From Rikenella microfusus (GTDB taxonomy: Bacteria; Bacteroidota; Bacteroidia; Bacteroidales; DYQK01), in the NCBI GenBank assembly GCA_020719385.1, contig DYQK01000007.1, positions 1-48,408 on the forward strand: a DNA stretch of 48,408 nt, written 5' to 3'. Each line of letters opens with the position of its first letter. Within the stretch, counting starts at the first letter, position 1. Positions 25,339-33,562 of the stretch are shown one piece after another. The translations under genes and the position numbers were made by a program. Under the pieces are notes generated by a model. It worked only from the letters and a program-made list of their open reading frames with translations, was not told the DNA's origin and did no database searches.

Positions 25339-26142
25339 ATGAAAAATATATTTTTTTTCTTCATTTTTTTGTCTTTAAACTTCACTTTGTTCGCACAGGT
25401 TGACGAATTGAAAAGAAAATCAAGCGAAAATAAATCGAACAAAGATAATTCTGACAACGACAGAAATCGAAATTCTTCTCTCGGAGACGAATGCGGAGGT
25501 GCGTGCTTGGAAGCAACTTGCGACATTTTCACAGGGGTTTTGGTGCAAGCAATGATGGAACATCAATCTTACGTTTTAAATAACGTTTATGATAACGATA
25601 AAACCTTGATTTCCTTAGACTTAATGCCGCATGTTGCGTATGGAATCAATAAAAATTTTGTGAGTTTTCTCCCCCGCGTGCGAGGAACTTTTGGAATCTT
25701 CGCTATTGATGGAAGGTTAAATTACATCACGGAATACAAAAATTATTCTGTGAATGTTTTTAATACGTGGGATGTGAATTTTAATTTCAATATTGTTCCG
25801 AATGAAAATTTTAAAACGATGCTCGGTGCGGGAGTTTTTATCGAAAATAATTCCGACACTTTGCCCGCAGGCGTTTATTCGGAGTTGTATTTGGGTTTTG
25901 AACTTTCTGAAACGGGCAAAAAAACTTTTGCAACGCTCGAAGGACGTTGGGTGCCAAACTCAAAAGACCCCGAATCAGACATTTTTAACGTTTTTTGGGA
26001 AATTAATTTTCGCGGACATTACCGCTTTTTGAAATTTTCGCACCTCTTCGGCTATGTTACCGCAGGAATAAATTATCAACGTTATTATTCGTCAGTAAAT
26101 TTAATGACGATTCAAGCAGGGTTAACCTTTAACATTCACTAA
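25339..26142 (+). CDS. Outer-membrane beta-barrel protein of unknown function
   Basis: A 267-residue protein with a signal peptide (1-19, ending LFAQ). A strongly charged Asn/Asp/Lys/Ser-rich segment (about 21-47) follows, then a cluster of three cysteines (DECGGACLEATC), and about 190 residues of alternating beta strands ending in TIQAGLTFNIH. This is the layout of small Bacteroidota outer-membrane barrels. I do not recognise the family. The cysteine cluster just before the barrel is unusual for an outer-membrane protein. It follows guaD by 3 bases and overlaps the end of convergent pabA by 4 bases. Confidence 0.72.
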   Translation: MKNIFFFFIFLSLNFTLFAQVDELKRKSSENKSNKDNSDNDRNRNSSLGDECGGACLEATCDIFTGVLVQAMMEHQSYVLNNVYDNDKTLISLDLMPHVAYGINKNFVSFLPRVRGTFGIFAIDGRLNYITEYKNYSVNVFNTWDVNFNFNIVPNENFKTMLGAGVFIENNSDTLPAGVYSELYLGFELSETGKKTFATLEGRWVPNSKDPESDIFNVFWEINFRGHYRFLKFSHLFGYVTAGINYQRYYSSVNLMTIQAGLTFNIH

Positions 26143-26714
26143 TTTTTTAACCATTGAAAAATTATTTCTCGTCCCAAATCGGTCATTATTGATTCGGGAT
26201 GAAATTGCAAACCTTTGATATTCAACGTTTTATGAGAAATTGCCATCACAATTCCTCCGTTGCTTTTTGCAGTAATTTTTAAATTTTCAGGAAAAGATTC
26301 TTGCGAAATAGCCCACGAATGATATAAACCAACTTCGATTTCGCTTGGCAAATTCTGAAATAAAATTTCTGTTGAGTCTAAAATAACAATTTTTTCCTTC
26401 TTGCCGTGAAAAACTTGCGAAAGATTCGTTAATTTTGCACCAAAAAATTCACCTATTGCCTGATGCCCAAGACAAATTCCTAAGATTGATTTTGTTTTTC
26501 CAAATTTTTCCAAAATTTCGTACATCAAAGGCACTTTCGAAGGCAAATCGGGACCTGGAGAAAATAAAATTTTATCAAATTTCGAAACCAAATGGCAATT
26601 AATCTTGTTATTAAAATGCACTTCGAAGTCGCAAAGTTCAGATTCGGCAAGAATTTGAACCAAATTGTGCGTAAAAGAATCGTAATTGTCCAAAATAAGT
26701 ACTTTTTTTCTCAT
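26139..26714 (-). CDS. pabA: Aminodeoxychorismate/anthranilate synthase glutamine amidotransferase
   Basis: A 191-residue class I glutamine amidotransferase subunit that supplies ammonia to chorismate-using synthases. It starts LILDNYDSFTHNLVQ; the nucleophile is in GICLGHQAIGEFFG and the catalytic His/Glu in LQFHPESIMT. The only partner in the window is the divergent pabB, so para-aminobenzoate (folate) synthesis is the likely role, possibly shared with tryptophan synthesis. Its -7 box (26738-26745) lies beside the pabB start. Confidence 0.93.
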   Translation of the reverse strand: MRKKVLILDNYDSFTHNLVQILAESELCDFEVHFNNKINCHLVSKFDKILFSPGPDLPSKVPLMYEILEKFGKTKSILGICLGHQAIGEFFGAKLTNLSQVFHGKKEKIVILDSTEILFQNLPSEIEVGLYHSWAISQESFPENLKITAKSNGGIVMAISHKTLNIKGLQFHPESIMTDLGREIIFQWLKN

Positions 26715-26737
26715 AAAATTTTTTGAAAAATGTTGCC

Positions 26738-26745
26738 CAAAAGTA
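26738..26745 (-). promoter_or_regulatory. -7 promoter box for pabA
   Basis: The minus strand reads TACTTTTG, 23 bases upstream of the pabA ATG at 26714. It lies inside the longest pabB frame (from 26730), which favours the later pabB ATG at 26760. Confidence 0.55.
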
Positions 26746-26759
26746 AAATATTTTCTCGA

Positions 26760-27704
26760 ATGAATGAATTGGGAAGTAAAAAAATTCCATTTTTGTTCAT
26801 TATTGACTTTGAAATAAAAAATCCGTTCATTTTTCCGCTTTCAGAAATAAATAATTCTGAAATTTTGTACTTTTTAAACGAAAAAACAAATTTTTTTGAA
26901 AAAAAATCTCTCGAAAAACAGATAATTTTTAAAAAATTTCCTATTTCTTTTGAAAATTACAAAGAAAAATACGAAAATGTCATTCGAAATATTAAGTACG
27001 GAAATACTTATTTGTTAAATTTGACTTGCGAAACCCCAATTTCGTTAAATCTCTCGCTGCGAGAAATTTTTATTCACAGCAAAGCATCTTACAAATTGTT
27101 TCTCAATAATCAGTTTGTTGTTTTTTCTCCTGAAGCGTTTGTGAAAATTGAAAATTGCGAGATTTCGTCCTACCCAATGAAAGGAACTATTGATGCAGAT
27201 TTGCCCAATGCGGAGATGCAACTCCTTAATAATCACAAAGAAACAGCCGAACATTATACCATCGTAGATTTGATTCGCAACGATTTGAACAAAGTCGCAA
27301 AAAATGTAAAAGTCGAAAAATTTCGATATATCGAAAAAATTTGCACGAATCAAAAAAATTTATTGCAAATGAGTTCGAAAATTTCGGGCAAATTGTCGGA
27401 AAATTTTGCCGAAAATATCGGTGATATTTTTGAAAATTTGTTACCTGCAGGCTCAATTTCGGGCGCGCCGAAGAAAAAAACCATCGAAATCATTCTCGAA
27501 ACTGAGAAATATTCCCGCAATTTTTACACAGGAATTTTTGGAATTTTCGATGGGAAAAATGTTGACAGCGGCGTTATGATTCGTTTTATTGAAAATTCTG
27601 AAAACGGTTTTCGCTTCAAAAGCGGCGGCGGCATAACTTCTTTTAGCGAATCTTATCTCGAATATAACGAAATGATAGACAAAGTTTATGTGCCAATTGC
27701 TTGA
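26760..27704 (+). CDS. pabB: Aminodeoxychorismate synthase component I
   Basis: About 314 residues. The chorismate-binding enzyme aminates chorismate to 4-amino-4-deoxychorismate with ammonia from PabA. The conserved C-terminal catalytic blocks are present: YPMKGTID, EHYTIVDLIRNDLNKVA, LLPAGSISGAPKKKTIEII, GIFGIFDG and FKSGGGIT. It is the short form lacking most of the N-terminal domain, as in many Bacteroidota. Start choice: ATG at 26730 is possible (324 residues), but ATG at 26760 (MNELGSKKIPFLF) fits relatives and avoids the pabA promoter box. It overlaps pabC by 17 bases. Confidence 0.92.
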   Translation: MNELGSKKIPFLFIIDFEIKNPFIFPLSEINNSEILYFLNEKTNFFEKKSLEKQIIFKKFPISFENYKEKYENVIRNIKYGNTYLLNLTCETPISLNLSLREIFIHSKASYKLFLNNQFVVFSPEAFVKIENCEISSYPMKGTIDADLPNAEMQLLNNHKETAEHYTIVDLIRNDLNKVAKNVKVEKFRYIEKICTNQKNLLQMSSKISGKLSENFAENIGDIFENLLPAGSISGAPKKKTIEIILETEKYSRNFYTGIFGIFDGKNVDSGVMIRFIENSENGFRFKSGGGITSFSESYLEYNEMIDKVYVPIA

Positions 27705-28281
27705 AACTGTGAGAGTTACAAATAAACAATTTCACAACATTTCTCTTCACAACGAAAGAATGAATCGAAGCCGAAAAGAAATTTTTGGTTGCACAGATTT
27801 TCTCGAAATCGAAAAATTAATTGATTTTCCAAAAAATCTTGAGAATTTTACCTATAAATGTCGAGTTGAGTATTCCCAAAATATCGAAAAAGTTGAGTTT
27901 ATTCCGTATTTTTTCAAAAATATTGAACATTTAACATTAATTTATTCGGACTCAATAGAATATTCGCATAAATTTTCGAATCGAAAATGTTTTGAGGAAT
28001 TGTTAAAGAATGTTAAAACAGATGACATTTTAATTGTGAAAAAAACATTTCTCACAGACACTTCTTTCTCGAATATTGCGTTTTTTGATGGAACAAAATG
28101 GTTCACGCCTTCGACTCCGTTGTTGAACGGAACAAAACGCAAATATTTGATTATCAATGAAATAATTGAAGAAACAGAAATTTCTGTAAAAGATTTACGT
28201 TTATTTCGTTGTGCCGCTTTGATTAATGCGATGCGAGATTTAGACGAAAAAAATGTTATCGCAATAGATAAAATTGTTTAA
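27688..28281 (+). CDS. pabC: Aminodeoxychorismate lyase-like class IV aminotransferase
   Basis: A 197-residue short member of the PLP-dependent class IV family, expected to release pyruvate from aminodeoxychorismate to give para-aminobenzoate. Visible features are LLETVRVTNKQFHNISLHNERMNRS at the start (the H-x-x-R region, given here in part), a candidate PLP lysine in DILIVKKTFLTDTSFSNIAF, and a later FTPSTPLLNGTKRKYLI. It is shorter than E. coli PabC (about 270), as is usual for Bacteroidota PabC-like proteins. The overlap with pabB supports the role. Confidence 0.87.
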   Translation: MCQLLETVRVTNKQFHNISLHNERMNRSRKEIFGCTDFLEIEKLIDFPKNLENFTYKCRVEYSQNIEKVEFIPYFFKNIEHLTLIYSDSIEYSHKFSNRKCFEELLKNVKTDDILIVKKTFLTDTSFSNIAFFDGTKWFTPSTPLLNGTKRKYLIINEIIEETEISVKDLRLFRCAALINAMRDLDEKNVIAIDKIV

Positions 28282-28293
28282 AAAATGTTAATT

Positions 28294-29472
28294 TTATCGA
28301 ATAATTGTTAAATGTCCCGTTAAAATTTTTCGTCCACCTTTCAAATCAATAACGTACCAATAAGTGCCTGACGGCATTTTGTAGGTTTTAAATCTTCCGT
28401 TCCAGCCTTTTTCGTTGCCTTTGTAATTTGCAAGTTGCTTGCCGTTTTGGTCGAAAATTTGGATTTCTGCTTTGGGAAACTCTTTGATTCCGCCAATTTC
28501 CCACGTATCATTTATTCCGTCATCGTCAGGAGTAAAAGCATTTGGAATCTTCAAATTCACTTCAGGAATTGTCAAAATGAACGAATCTTTTTTGGTACAA
28601 CCATTTATGTCGTTGATTATCAAGAAGTAACGCCCAAAAGGAATATTCTCAAACAACGGTTCTGACTGCGTATAATTTTTGCGATAATTATCTATCAAAG
28701 TGTATTGCAGCGGCAAATTTCCTGTTGCAAAAATTTCCACACTTTTATCTCCCGTTTTAAGCGAATCAAACTTCGGAGCAGGAAAATACGTAACTTTGAT
28801 TTTTGCCGCATCTTTGCAGCGATATTTGTCCGTAACCTTCACCCAATATTCGCCTTCTTCTTTTACCAAAATTTTACTTGAACTTTCTCCCGTAGACCAT
28901 TGATAATCAATGTATTGCTCATTGGGTTGCAAAAATAAATCTGTTCCTTCGCAAAACGAAGTGTCTTGAGAAATGTTTAATTTTATTTTACAAAAATTTA
29001 ACTCAACGCAAATTCTTTTGCAGTCTAAATCTTCGATTACTTCCACCGAAATAACGTTTTTCCCCTCCAAAATTTTACTCGCAACTTCAAGACTATCAAA
29101 GAGTTTCGCCGCACTTCGAGATTTATTGAAAATTAATTCGCCGTTCAAATAAATTTTTGTCTGCACATTTAATCGACAACTGAGAACAATTTTTGTATAA
29201 ATATTTTTGTCTTTTACAAAAAAATGTTTTCGAAAAAACGCAGTTTCAGAATTTGTATTATTCCAAATCGGAGAGGAAATTGACTGAAAACCTGCACACG
29301 AGTAGCACGAATCAATGAAAATTTTAGAATTTGCCCAATTAGAATCGTTAAAATTTGTTAAAAACCATTCAGGAGAAAAAGTTTCGGTGCTTTTCCAAGT
29401 ATCATCGGTGCGAATTTGAGCGACATTTTGCAACGAAAGAAATGTTAAAAAAATCAAAATTTTCGTTTTCAT
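28294..29472 (-). CDS. Type IX-secreted protein with gliding-type (type B) C-terminal sorting domain
   Basis: A 392-residue surface or secreted protein with a signal peptide (1-18, MKTKILIFLTFLSLQNVAQ). A jelly-roll-like N-terminal part follows (about 25-170, with AFFRKHFFVKD and IYLNGELIFNKS), then an Ig/PKD-like segment (YIDYQWSTGESSSKILVKEEGEYWVKVTD), and a type B sorting domain (from IPNAFTPDDDGINDTWEI to the C-terminal GHLTIIR). The IFDQNGKQL and GWNGRFKTYKMPSGTYWYVI motifs are diagnostic. It implies a type IX secretion system elsewhere in the genome. The cargo function is unknown. Confidence 0.9.
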   Translation of the reverse strand: MKTKILIFLTFLSLQNVAQIRTDDTWKSTETFSPEWFLTNFNDSNWANSKIFIDSCYSCAGFQSISSPIWNNTNSETAFFRKHFFVKDKNIYTKIVLSCRLNVQTKIYLNGELIFNKSRSAAKLFDSLEVASKILEGKNVISVEVIEDLDCKRICVELNFCKIKLNISQDTSFCEGTDLFLQPNEQYIDYQWSTGESSSKILVKEEGEYWVKVTDKYRCKDAAKIKVTYFPAPKFDSLKTGDKSVEIFATGNLPLQYTLIDNYRKNYTQSEPLFENIPFGRYFLIINDINGCTKKDSFILTIPEVNLKIPNAFTPDDDGINDTWEIGGIKEFPKAEIQIFDQNGKQLANYKGNEKGWNGRFKTYKMPSGTYWYVIDLKGGRKILTGHLTIIR

Positions 29473-29497
29473 AAAAAAATTTTTGTTTTTGAAGAGA

Positions 29498-29505
29498 CAA
29501 AAATA
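29498..29505 (-). promoter_or_regulatory. -7 promoter box for the type IX cargo gene
   Basis: The minus strand reads TATTTTTG, 26 bases upstream of the ATG at 29472, in the 42-base gap after ispE. Confidence 0.5.
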
Positions 29506-29514
29506 CGAAAAATT

Positions 29515-30324
29515 TTAATTTTTTTTGTTATTCCAAATCAAAAAATCGGGAAAAATCTTTTGTAAATCAACAAAATTTTCAAAAATTCCAAAAATCGCCG
29601 AACCGCTTCCCGACATTGCCGAATATATTGCCCCATTTTGATAAAATTGTTCTTTTATTTTTTGCAAAATCGGATATTTCGCAAAAATCGGAATCTCAAA
29701 ATCATTTTTGATAAAATTTTTCCACTCAAAAACAGGTTTTTTTATCAATTCTTTGAGTGAAGTTGTTGATTCACAAGGTTTTACAACCGAATACGCAAAT
29801 GCAGTAGAAATCGAAAAATTGGGAAAAACAACAGAAATAAAATATTTCTCTAAATCTAAATCAATTTTTTCAAAAACATTGCCTCTCTCGGTTGCGAATT
29901 GAGGTTTATTTTCAATAAAAAATGCACAATCGCTGCCCAATTTTTCTGCGTAACTCTTTAATTGCCAAGATGTTAGTCCGAGATGAAAAAAATTATTCAA
30001 TAACATTAACATAAAACTGCCATTTGCCGACCCCGCACCTAATCCTGCCCCAAAAGGTACGTTTTTGTGCAAATGTATTTTCAAAGGTTTTAACGAAAAA
30101 TTTTGCGACAAAAGTTTGTATGCTTTTACGCAAGAAATTTTTTCTGTCTCGCAATCAATTTTTATTCCTGTTTGCGAAAATGTAACTTCGTCAAAATCAA
30201 TGCATTCCAAAATATCTTGCCAAAAAATCGGGTAAAAAATTGTCTCTATTCGATGAAAACCATCAGCACATTTTTCAACAATATTTAACCCAATATTAAT
30301 TTTTGCATTAGAAAAAGTTATCAT
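29515..30324 (-). CDS. ispE: 4-diphosphocytidyl-2-C-methyl-D-erythritol kinase
   Basis: A 269-residue GHMP-superfamily kinase of the non-mevalonate (MEP) isoprenoid pathway. Family motifs are the start SNAKINIGLNIVEKCADGFH, the glycine-rich ATP loop PFGAGLGAGSANGSFML and the C-terminal SAMSGSGSAIFGIF. The start is the ATG at 30324 (MITFSNAKIN). The open frame runs 13 codons further upstream without family support. It makes precursors for the prenyl synthases encoded at 24055 and 35789. It is divergent from the PHP phosphatase gene. Confidence 0.95.
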   Translation of the reverse strand: MITFSNAKINIGLNIVEKCADGFHRIETIFYPIFWQDILECIDFDEVTFSQTGIKIDCETEKISCVKAYKLLSQNFSLKPLKIHLHKNVPFGAGLGAGSANGSFMLMLLNNFFHLGLTSWQLKSYAEKLGSDCAFFIENKPQFATERGNVFEKIDLDLEKYFISVVFPNFSISTAFAYSVVKPCESTTSLKELIKKPVFEWKNFIKNDFEIPIFAKYPILQKIKEQFYQNGAIYSAMSGSGSAIFGIFENFVDLQKIFPDFLIWNNKKN

Positions 30325-30413
30325 AAAAAAATTTTTTTGAGAATTTTTCGAAAATTTTTGCAAATATATCGAAAATTTTTTATTTTAGCAAAATTTTTAA
30401 AAAATAATTTTTT

Positions 30414-31274
30414 ATGACAAAATGGACAAATTTTCACACGCATTCTTATTTTTGCGATGGTCACGGAACTTTGGAGGAGTTTGTGCAAGCCGCTATTTCG
30501 AAAAATTTTGCTGTTTTAGGTTTTTCGAGTCATTCGCCTGTGCCTTATAAATCGAAAAATGTGTTAAAATTTGAGAATGTTATTGAATATTTGAGAAAAG
30601 TACAAATTCTCAAGGAAAAACATTCCAACGAAATCGAAATTTATACAGGAATGGAAATTGATTTTTTTGCAAATTATTCTAAAATATCACAGTTTTCGGA
30701 CTATTTGGATTATTCCATCGGCAGTGTGCATCAATTAGGAATTTTGCCTGACGGCGATTTTTTGAATTTCGACTATTCTAAAACTGATTTTTCGCGCTAT
30801 ACTGAAGAAATTTTTAACGGCGACATTAAAAATATGGTTTCTCAATATTATTTGCAAATTATTTTGATGTTGTGTGCGGAGAAAAAACCCGATATTATTG
30901 GGCATTTAGATTTAATTAAAAAGTTTAACCGCAACGACCAATTTTTTAGTGAAAAAGAAACGTGGTATAAAGATTTGGTTTTAGACGTTTTGCACTTAAT
31001 TGCCGAGAAATCTTGTGTTATTGAAGTGAATACGCGACCAATGATTCGCGGACTTCTCGATTCTTTTTATCCGAGTAAATGGATTTTGGAGGAAAGTTTT
31101 CGACTCAATATTCCTGTCACGCTCAACTGTGACGCACACATTCCTACGGAACTGGGCGGTTTTTACCCGCAAGCCGCAGAAATGTTGTTGGAAATTGGGT
31201 ACAAAGAAATTTTGATTCTGTACAAAAATACTTGGCAATTTGTTGAACTTTCGCAAAACGGTTTAAAAATTTAA
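30414..31274 (+). CDS. PHP-domain phosphatase, histidinol-phosphatase (HisJ-like)
   Basis: A 286-residue PHP-fold metal phosphoesterase. Metal ligands include the HTH motif in NFHTHSYFCDGHGTLEE, FSSHSP, GMEIDFF, SIGSVHQLG, IIGHLDLIKKF and the late LNCDAHIPTELGG. The closest described function is histidinol-phosphatase of the HisJ/HisK family, but no histidine biosynthesis gene is nearby, so the substrate is not proven. It is followed after 3 bases by pyrC, so the two are probably co-transcribed. Confidence 0.85.
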   Translation: MTKWTNFHTHSYFCDGHGTLEEFVQAAISKNFAVLGFSSHSPVPYKSKNVLKFENVIEYLRKVQILKEKHSNEIEIYTGMEIDFFANYSKISQFSDYLDYSIGSVHQLGILPDGDFLNFDYSKTDFSRYTEEIFNGDIKNMVSQYYLQIILMLCAEKKPDIIGHLDLIKKFNRNDQFFSEKETWYKDLVLDVLHLIAEKSCVIEVNTRPMIRGLLDSFYPSKWILEESFRLNIPVTLNCDAHIPTELGGFYPQAAEMLLEIGYKEILILYKNTWQFVELSQNGLKI

Positions 31275-31277
31275 CGT

Positions 31278-32609
31278 ATGTTTTTGATTTCGAATGCGAA
31301 AATTATCAACGAAGGAAAAAATTTTTTCGGCAGTTTGTTGATAAAAAATGGAAAAATCGAAGAAATTTTTGTCGAAAAAATTCCTGTTATTGAGAATATT
31401 GAAGTTTTTGATGCAACAGGAAAAATTTTATTGCCCGGAATTATTGATTCTCACGTTCATTTTCGCGAGCCAGGGCTGACTCACAAAACGAATATTTTTT
31501 ATGAATCGCGCGCTGCCGCCGCGGGTGGGGTAACTTCGTTTTTTGATATGCCAAACACGATTCCTCCGACTATTTCGGAAAAATTTTTGCAGGAAAAATT
31601 TGAAATTGCTGCGAAAAAATCTATCATTAATTTTTCGTTTTTTCTTGGTGCGACAAACGAAAATTTCTCTGAAATTGAAAAAATTTCCCGCAACGAAGTG
31701 GCAGGAATAAAATTGTTTTTGGGTTCTTCGACAGGAAATCTCAAAATTGACAACGAGGAAATTATTGATAAAATTTTTAAATTAAAACAAATTCCGATAG
31801 TTGTTCATTGCGAGGACGACAAAATTATTTCTGAGAATCTGTTGAAAATCAAGAAGTTATATGGGGAAAATATTCCTGCTTTTTGTCATTCGCAAATTCG
31901 GGATTCAGAATCTTGTTATTTTTCGACCAAAAAAGCAATTGAGAAATCAAGGAAATTCGGTACTCAATTGCACGTTTTACATTTGTCAACAGAAAAAGAG
32001 TTAGAATTTTTTGAAAAGTGCGAAAATGTGGCAGAAAAGCAAATTACTGCGGAGGTTTGTCTCTCGCATTTAATTTTTTTCGACCAAGATTATTCGATTT
32101 TTGGGCATAAAATAAAATGTAACCCTTCGATAAAAAGTGTTTTTGATAGAGATTCGCTTTGGGAAGCATTGAAAAATAACCAAATTGATACAATTTCGAC
32201 AGATAATGCACCGCATTTGTTGGATGAAAAGTTAAAATCGTATTTAGAATCGCCTTCAGGGATTCCTTCGATTCAATTTTCGTTGCAGTTAATGTTGGAA
32301 AAATATTTAGAAAATAAAATTTCGTTGGAAAAAATAGTTGAAAAAATGTGCCATAACCCTGCAAAAATTTTTCGTATTGAAAAAAGAGGTTTTATTCGCA
32401 AAAATTATTTTGCCGATTTGGTTTTGATAGATTTATTTTCGCAAAAAATTTCGAAAAATAAAATATTTTCGTTGTGTAATTGGTCTCCGTTTGAGAATAT
32501 TGAGTTTAAAAGTAGAATTTCGCAAACTTTTGTGAATGGAATTTGTGTTTTTGATGGAGAAAATTTTGCAGAAAATTGTTTTGGCGAGAAAATTTCGTTT
32601 TTGCGATAA
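31278..32609 (+). CDS. pyrC: Dihydroorotase
   Basis: A 443-residue zinc amidohydrolase that cyclises carbamoyl-aspartate to dihydroorotate in pyrimidine synthesis. Metal and substrate motifs are GIIDSHVHFREPGLTHK, the region FDMPNTIPPT, VHCEDD, LHVLHLST, and the catalytic Asp in ISTDNAPHLLDEK. A possible carbamylated lysine lies in AGIKLFLGSSTG. The length fits class I bacterial enzymes. It lies 3 bases after the PHP gene. A second pyrimidine gene, pyrF, lies 19 kb away, so the pathway is scattered. Confidence 0.94.
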   Translation: MFLISNAKIINEGKNFFGSLLIKNGKIEEIFVEKIPVIENIEVFDATGKILLPGIIDSHVHFREPGLTHKTNIFYESRAAAAGGVTSFFDMPNTIPPTISEKFLQEKFEIAAKKSIINFSFFLGATNENFSEIEKISRNEVAGIKLFLGSSTGNLKIDNEEIIDKIFKLKQIPIVVHCEDDKIISENLLKIKKLYGENIPAFCHSQIRDSESCYFSTKKAIEKSRKFGTQLHVLHLSTEKELEFFEKCENVAEKQITAEVCLSHLIFFDQDYSIFGHKIKCNPSIKSVFDRDSLWEALKNNQIDTISTDNAPHLLDEKLKSYLESPSGIPSIQFSLQLMLEKYLENKISLEKIVEKMCHNPAKIFRIEKRGFIRKNYFADLVLIDLFSQKISKNKIFSLCNWSPFENIEFKSRISQTFVNGICVFDGENFAENCFGEKISFLR

Positions 32610-32611
32610 AA

Positions 32612-32642
32612 AATCTGTCAGATTTTTTGGAATCTGACAGAT
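32612..32642. terminator. Hairpin between convergent pyrC and fabD
   Basis: A 12-bp perfect stem, ATCTGTCAGATT (32613-32624) with AATCTGACAGAT (32631-32642), has a 6-base loop and flanking A and T runs. It belongs to the group sharing the CTGTCA core. Confidence 0.8.
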
Positions 32643-32651
32643 AAAAAAGTG

Positions 32652-33527
32652 TTAAGCACTTTTTGCTTCGACATTTTTGTCAATTTTTTTCACTAAACCT
32701 TGCAAAACGTTTCCTGGTCCGACTTCGATAAACGAATTTACCCCTTGAGAAATAATATTTTTTACACTTTGCGACCACAAAACAGGCGAAGTGAGTTGCA
32801 AAATTAAATTATTTTTAATTTCTTCAGGATTAGAGTGTGGTTTTGCATCAACATTTTGAAAAATCGGGCAAATAGGAACGTTAAATTTTGTTTGCGAAAT
32901 CGCTTCTGCGAGTTTTTCGCTTGCTGAAGACATCAAAGGTGAGTGAAAAGCACCGCTAACATTCAATTTGATAATTTTTTTTGCACCTGCTTGCTTCAAT
33001 AATTCGGTTGCGATGTCGATTCCTTTCATAGAACCTGAAATGACTATTTGTCCTTCGCTGTTAAAATTGGCAGGAACAACAATTTCGTCTTTGATTCCGT
33101 AGCAAATTTCTGCGGTTTTGTTGTCGTCTAAACCTAATACTGCCGCCATTGTTGACGGATTTTCTTGACACGCAATTTGCATTGCTTCTGCCCGTTTGGA
33201 AACCAAGATTAATCCGTCTTCAAAATTGAGACTTCCGCAAGCGGTGAGTGCCGAGAATTCGCCGAGAGAATGTCCCGCAGCCATATTAGGTGCAAAGTCG
33301 GGAAGAGTTTTTGCCAAAATGACGGAATGCAAAAAAATGGCAGGTTGAGTCACGCGAGTTTGTTTTAAATCGTCCTCTGTGCCTGCGAACATTAAATCTG
33401 TGATTCTAAAACCAAGAATTTGGTTTGCTTTTTCAAATAAATCGCGAGCAAGAGAGTTATTTTCGTATAAATCTTTGCCCATTCCGACAAATTGTGCGCC
33501 TTGTCCGGGGAAAATGTATGCTTTCAT
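32652..33527 (-). CDS. fabD: Malonyl-CoA:ACP transacylase
   Basis: A 291-residue enzyme that moves malonyl groups to acyl carrier protein for fatty-acid synthesis. It starts AYIFPGQGAQFVGMGKDLYE; the nucleophile is in AGHSLGEFSAL; the arginine and histidine sites are in ISKRAEAMQ-type sequence (LVSKRAEAMQ) and GAFHSPLM; and it ends FIEVGPGNVLQGLVKK. The length is slightly under the usual 300-310. No other fab gene is adjacent. It lies 35 bases downstream of the Roco gene on the same strand with no terminator visible, so read-through is possible. Confidence 0.95.
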   Translation of the reverse strand: MKAYIFPGQGAQFVGMGKDLYENNSLARDLFEKANQILGFRITDLMFAGTEDDLKQTRVTQPAIFLHSVILAKTLPDFAPNMAAGHSLGEFSALTACGSLNFEDGLILVSKRAEAMQIACQENPSTMAAVLGLDDNKTAEICYGIKDEIVVPANFNSEGQIVISGSMKGIDIATELLKQAGAKKIIKLNVSGAFHSPLMSSASEKLAEAISQTKFNVPICPIFQNVDAKPHSNPEEIKNNLILQLTSPVLWSQSVKNIISQGVNSFIEVGPGNVLQGLVKKIDKNVEAKSA

Positions 33528-33562
33528 TCGTTAATTGAAAAATAAAAAGTAAGTAATTGAGT

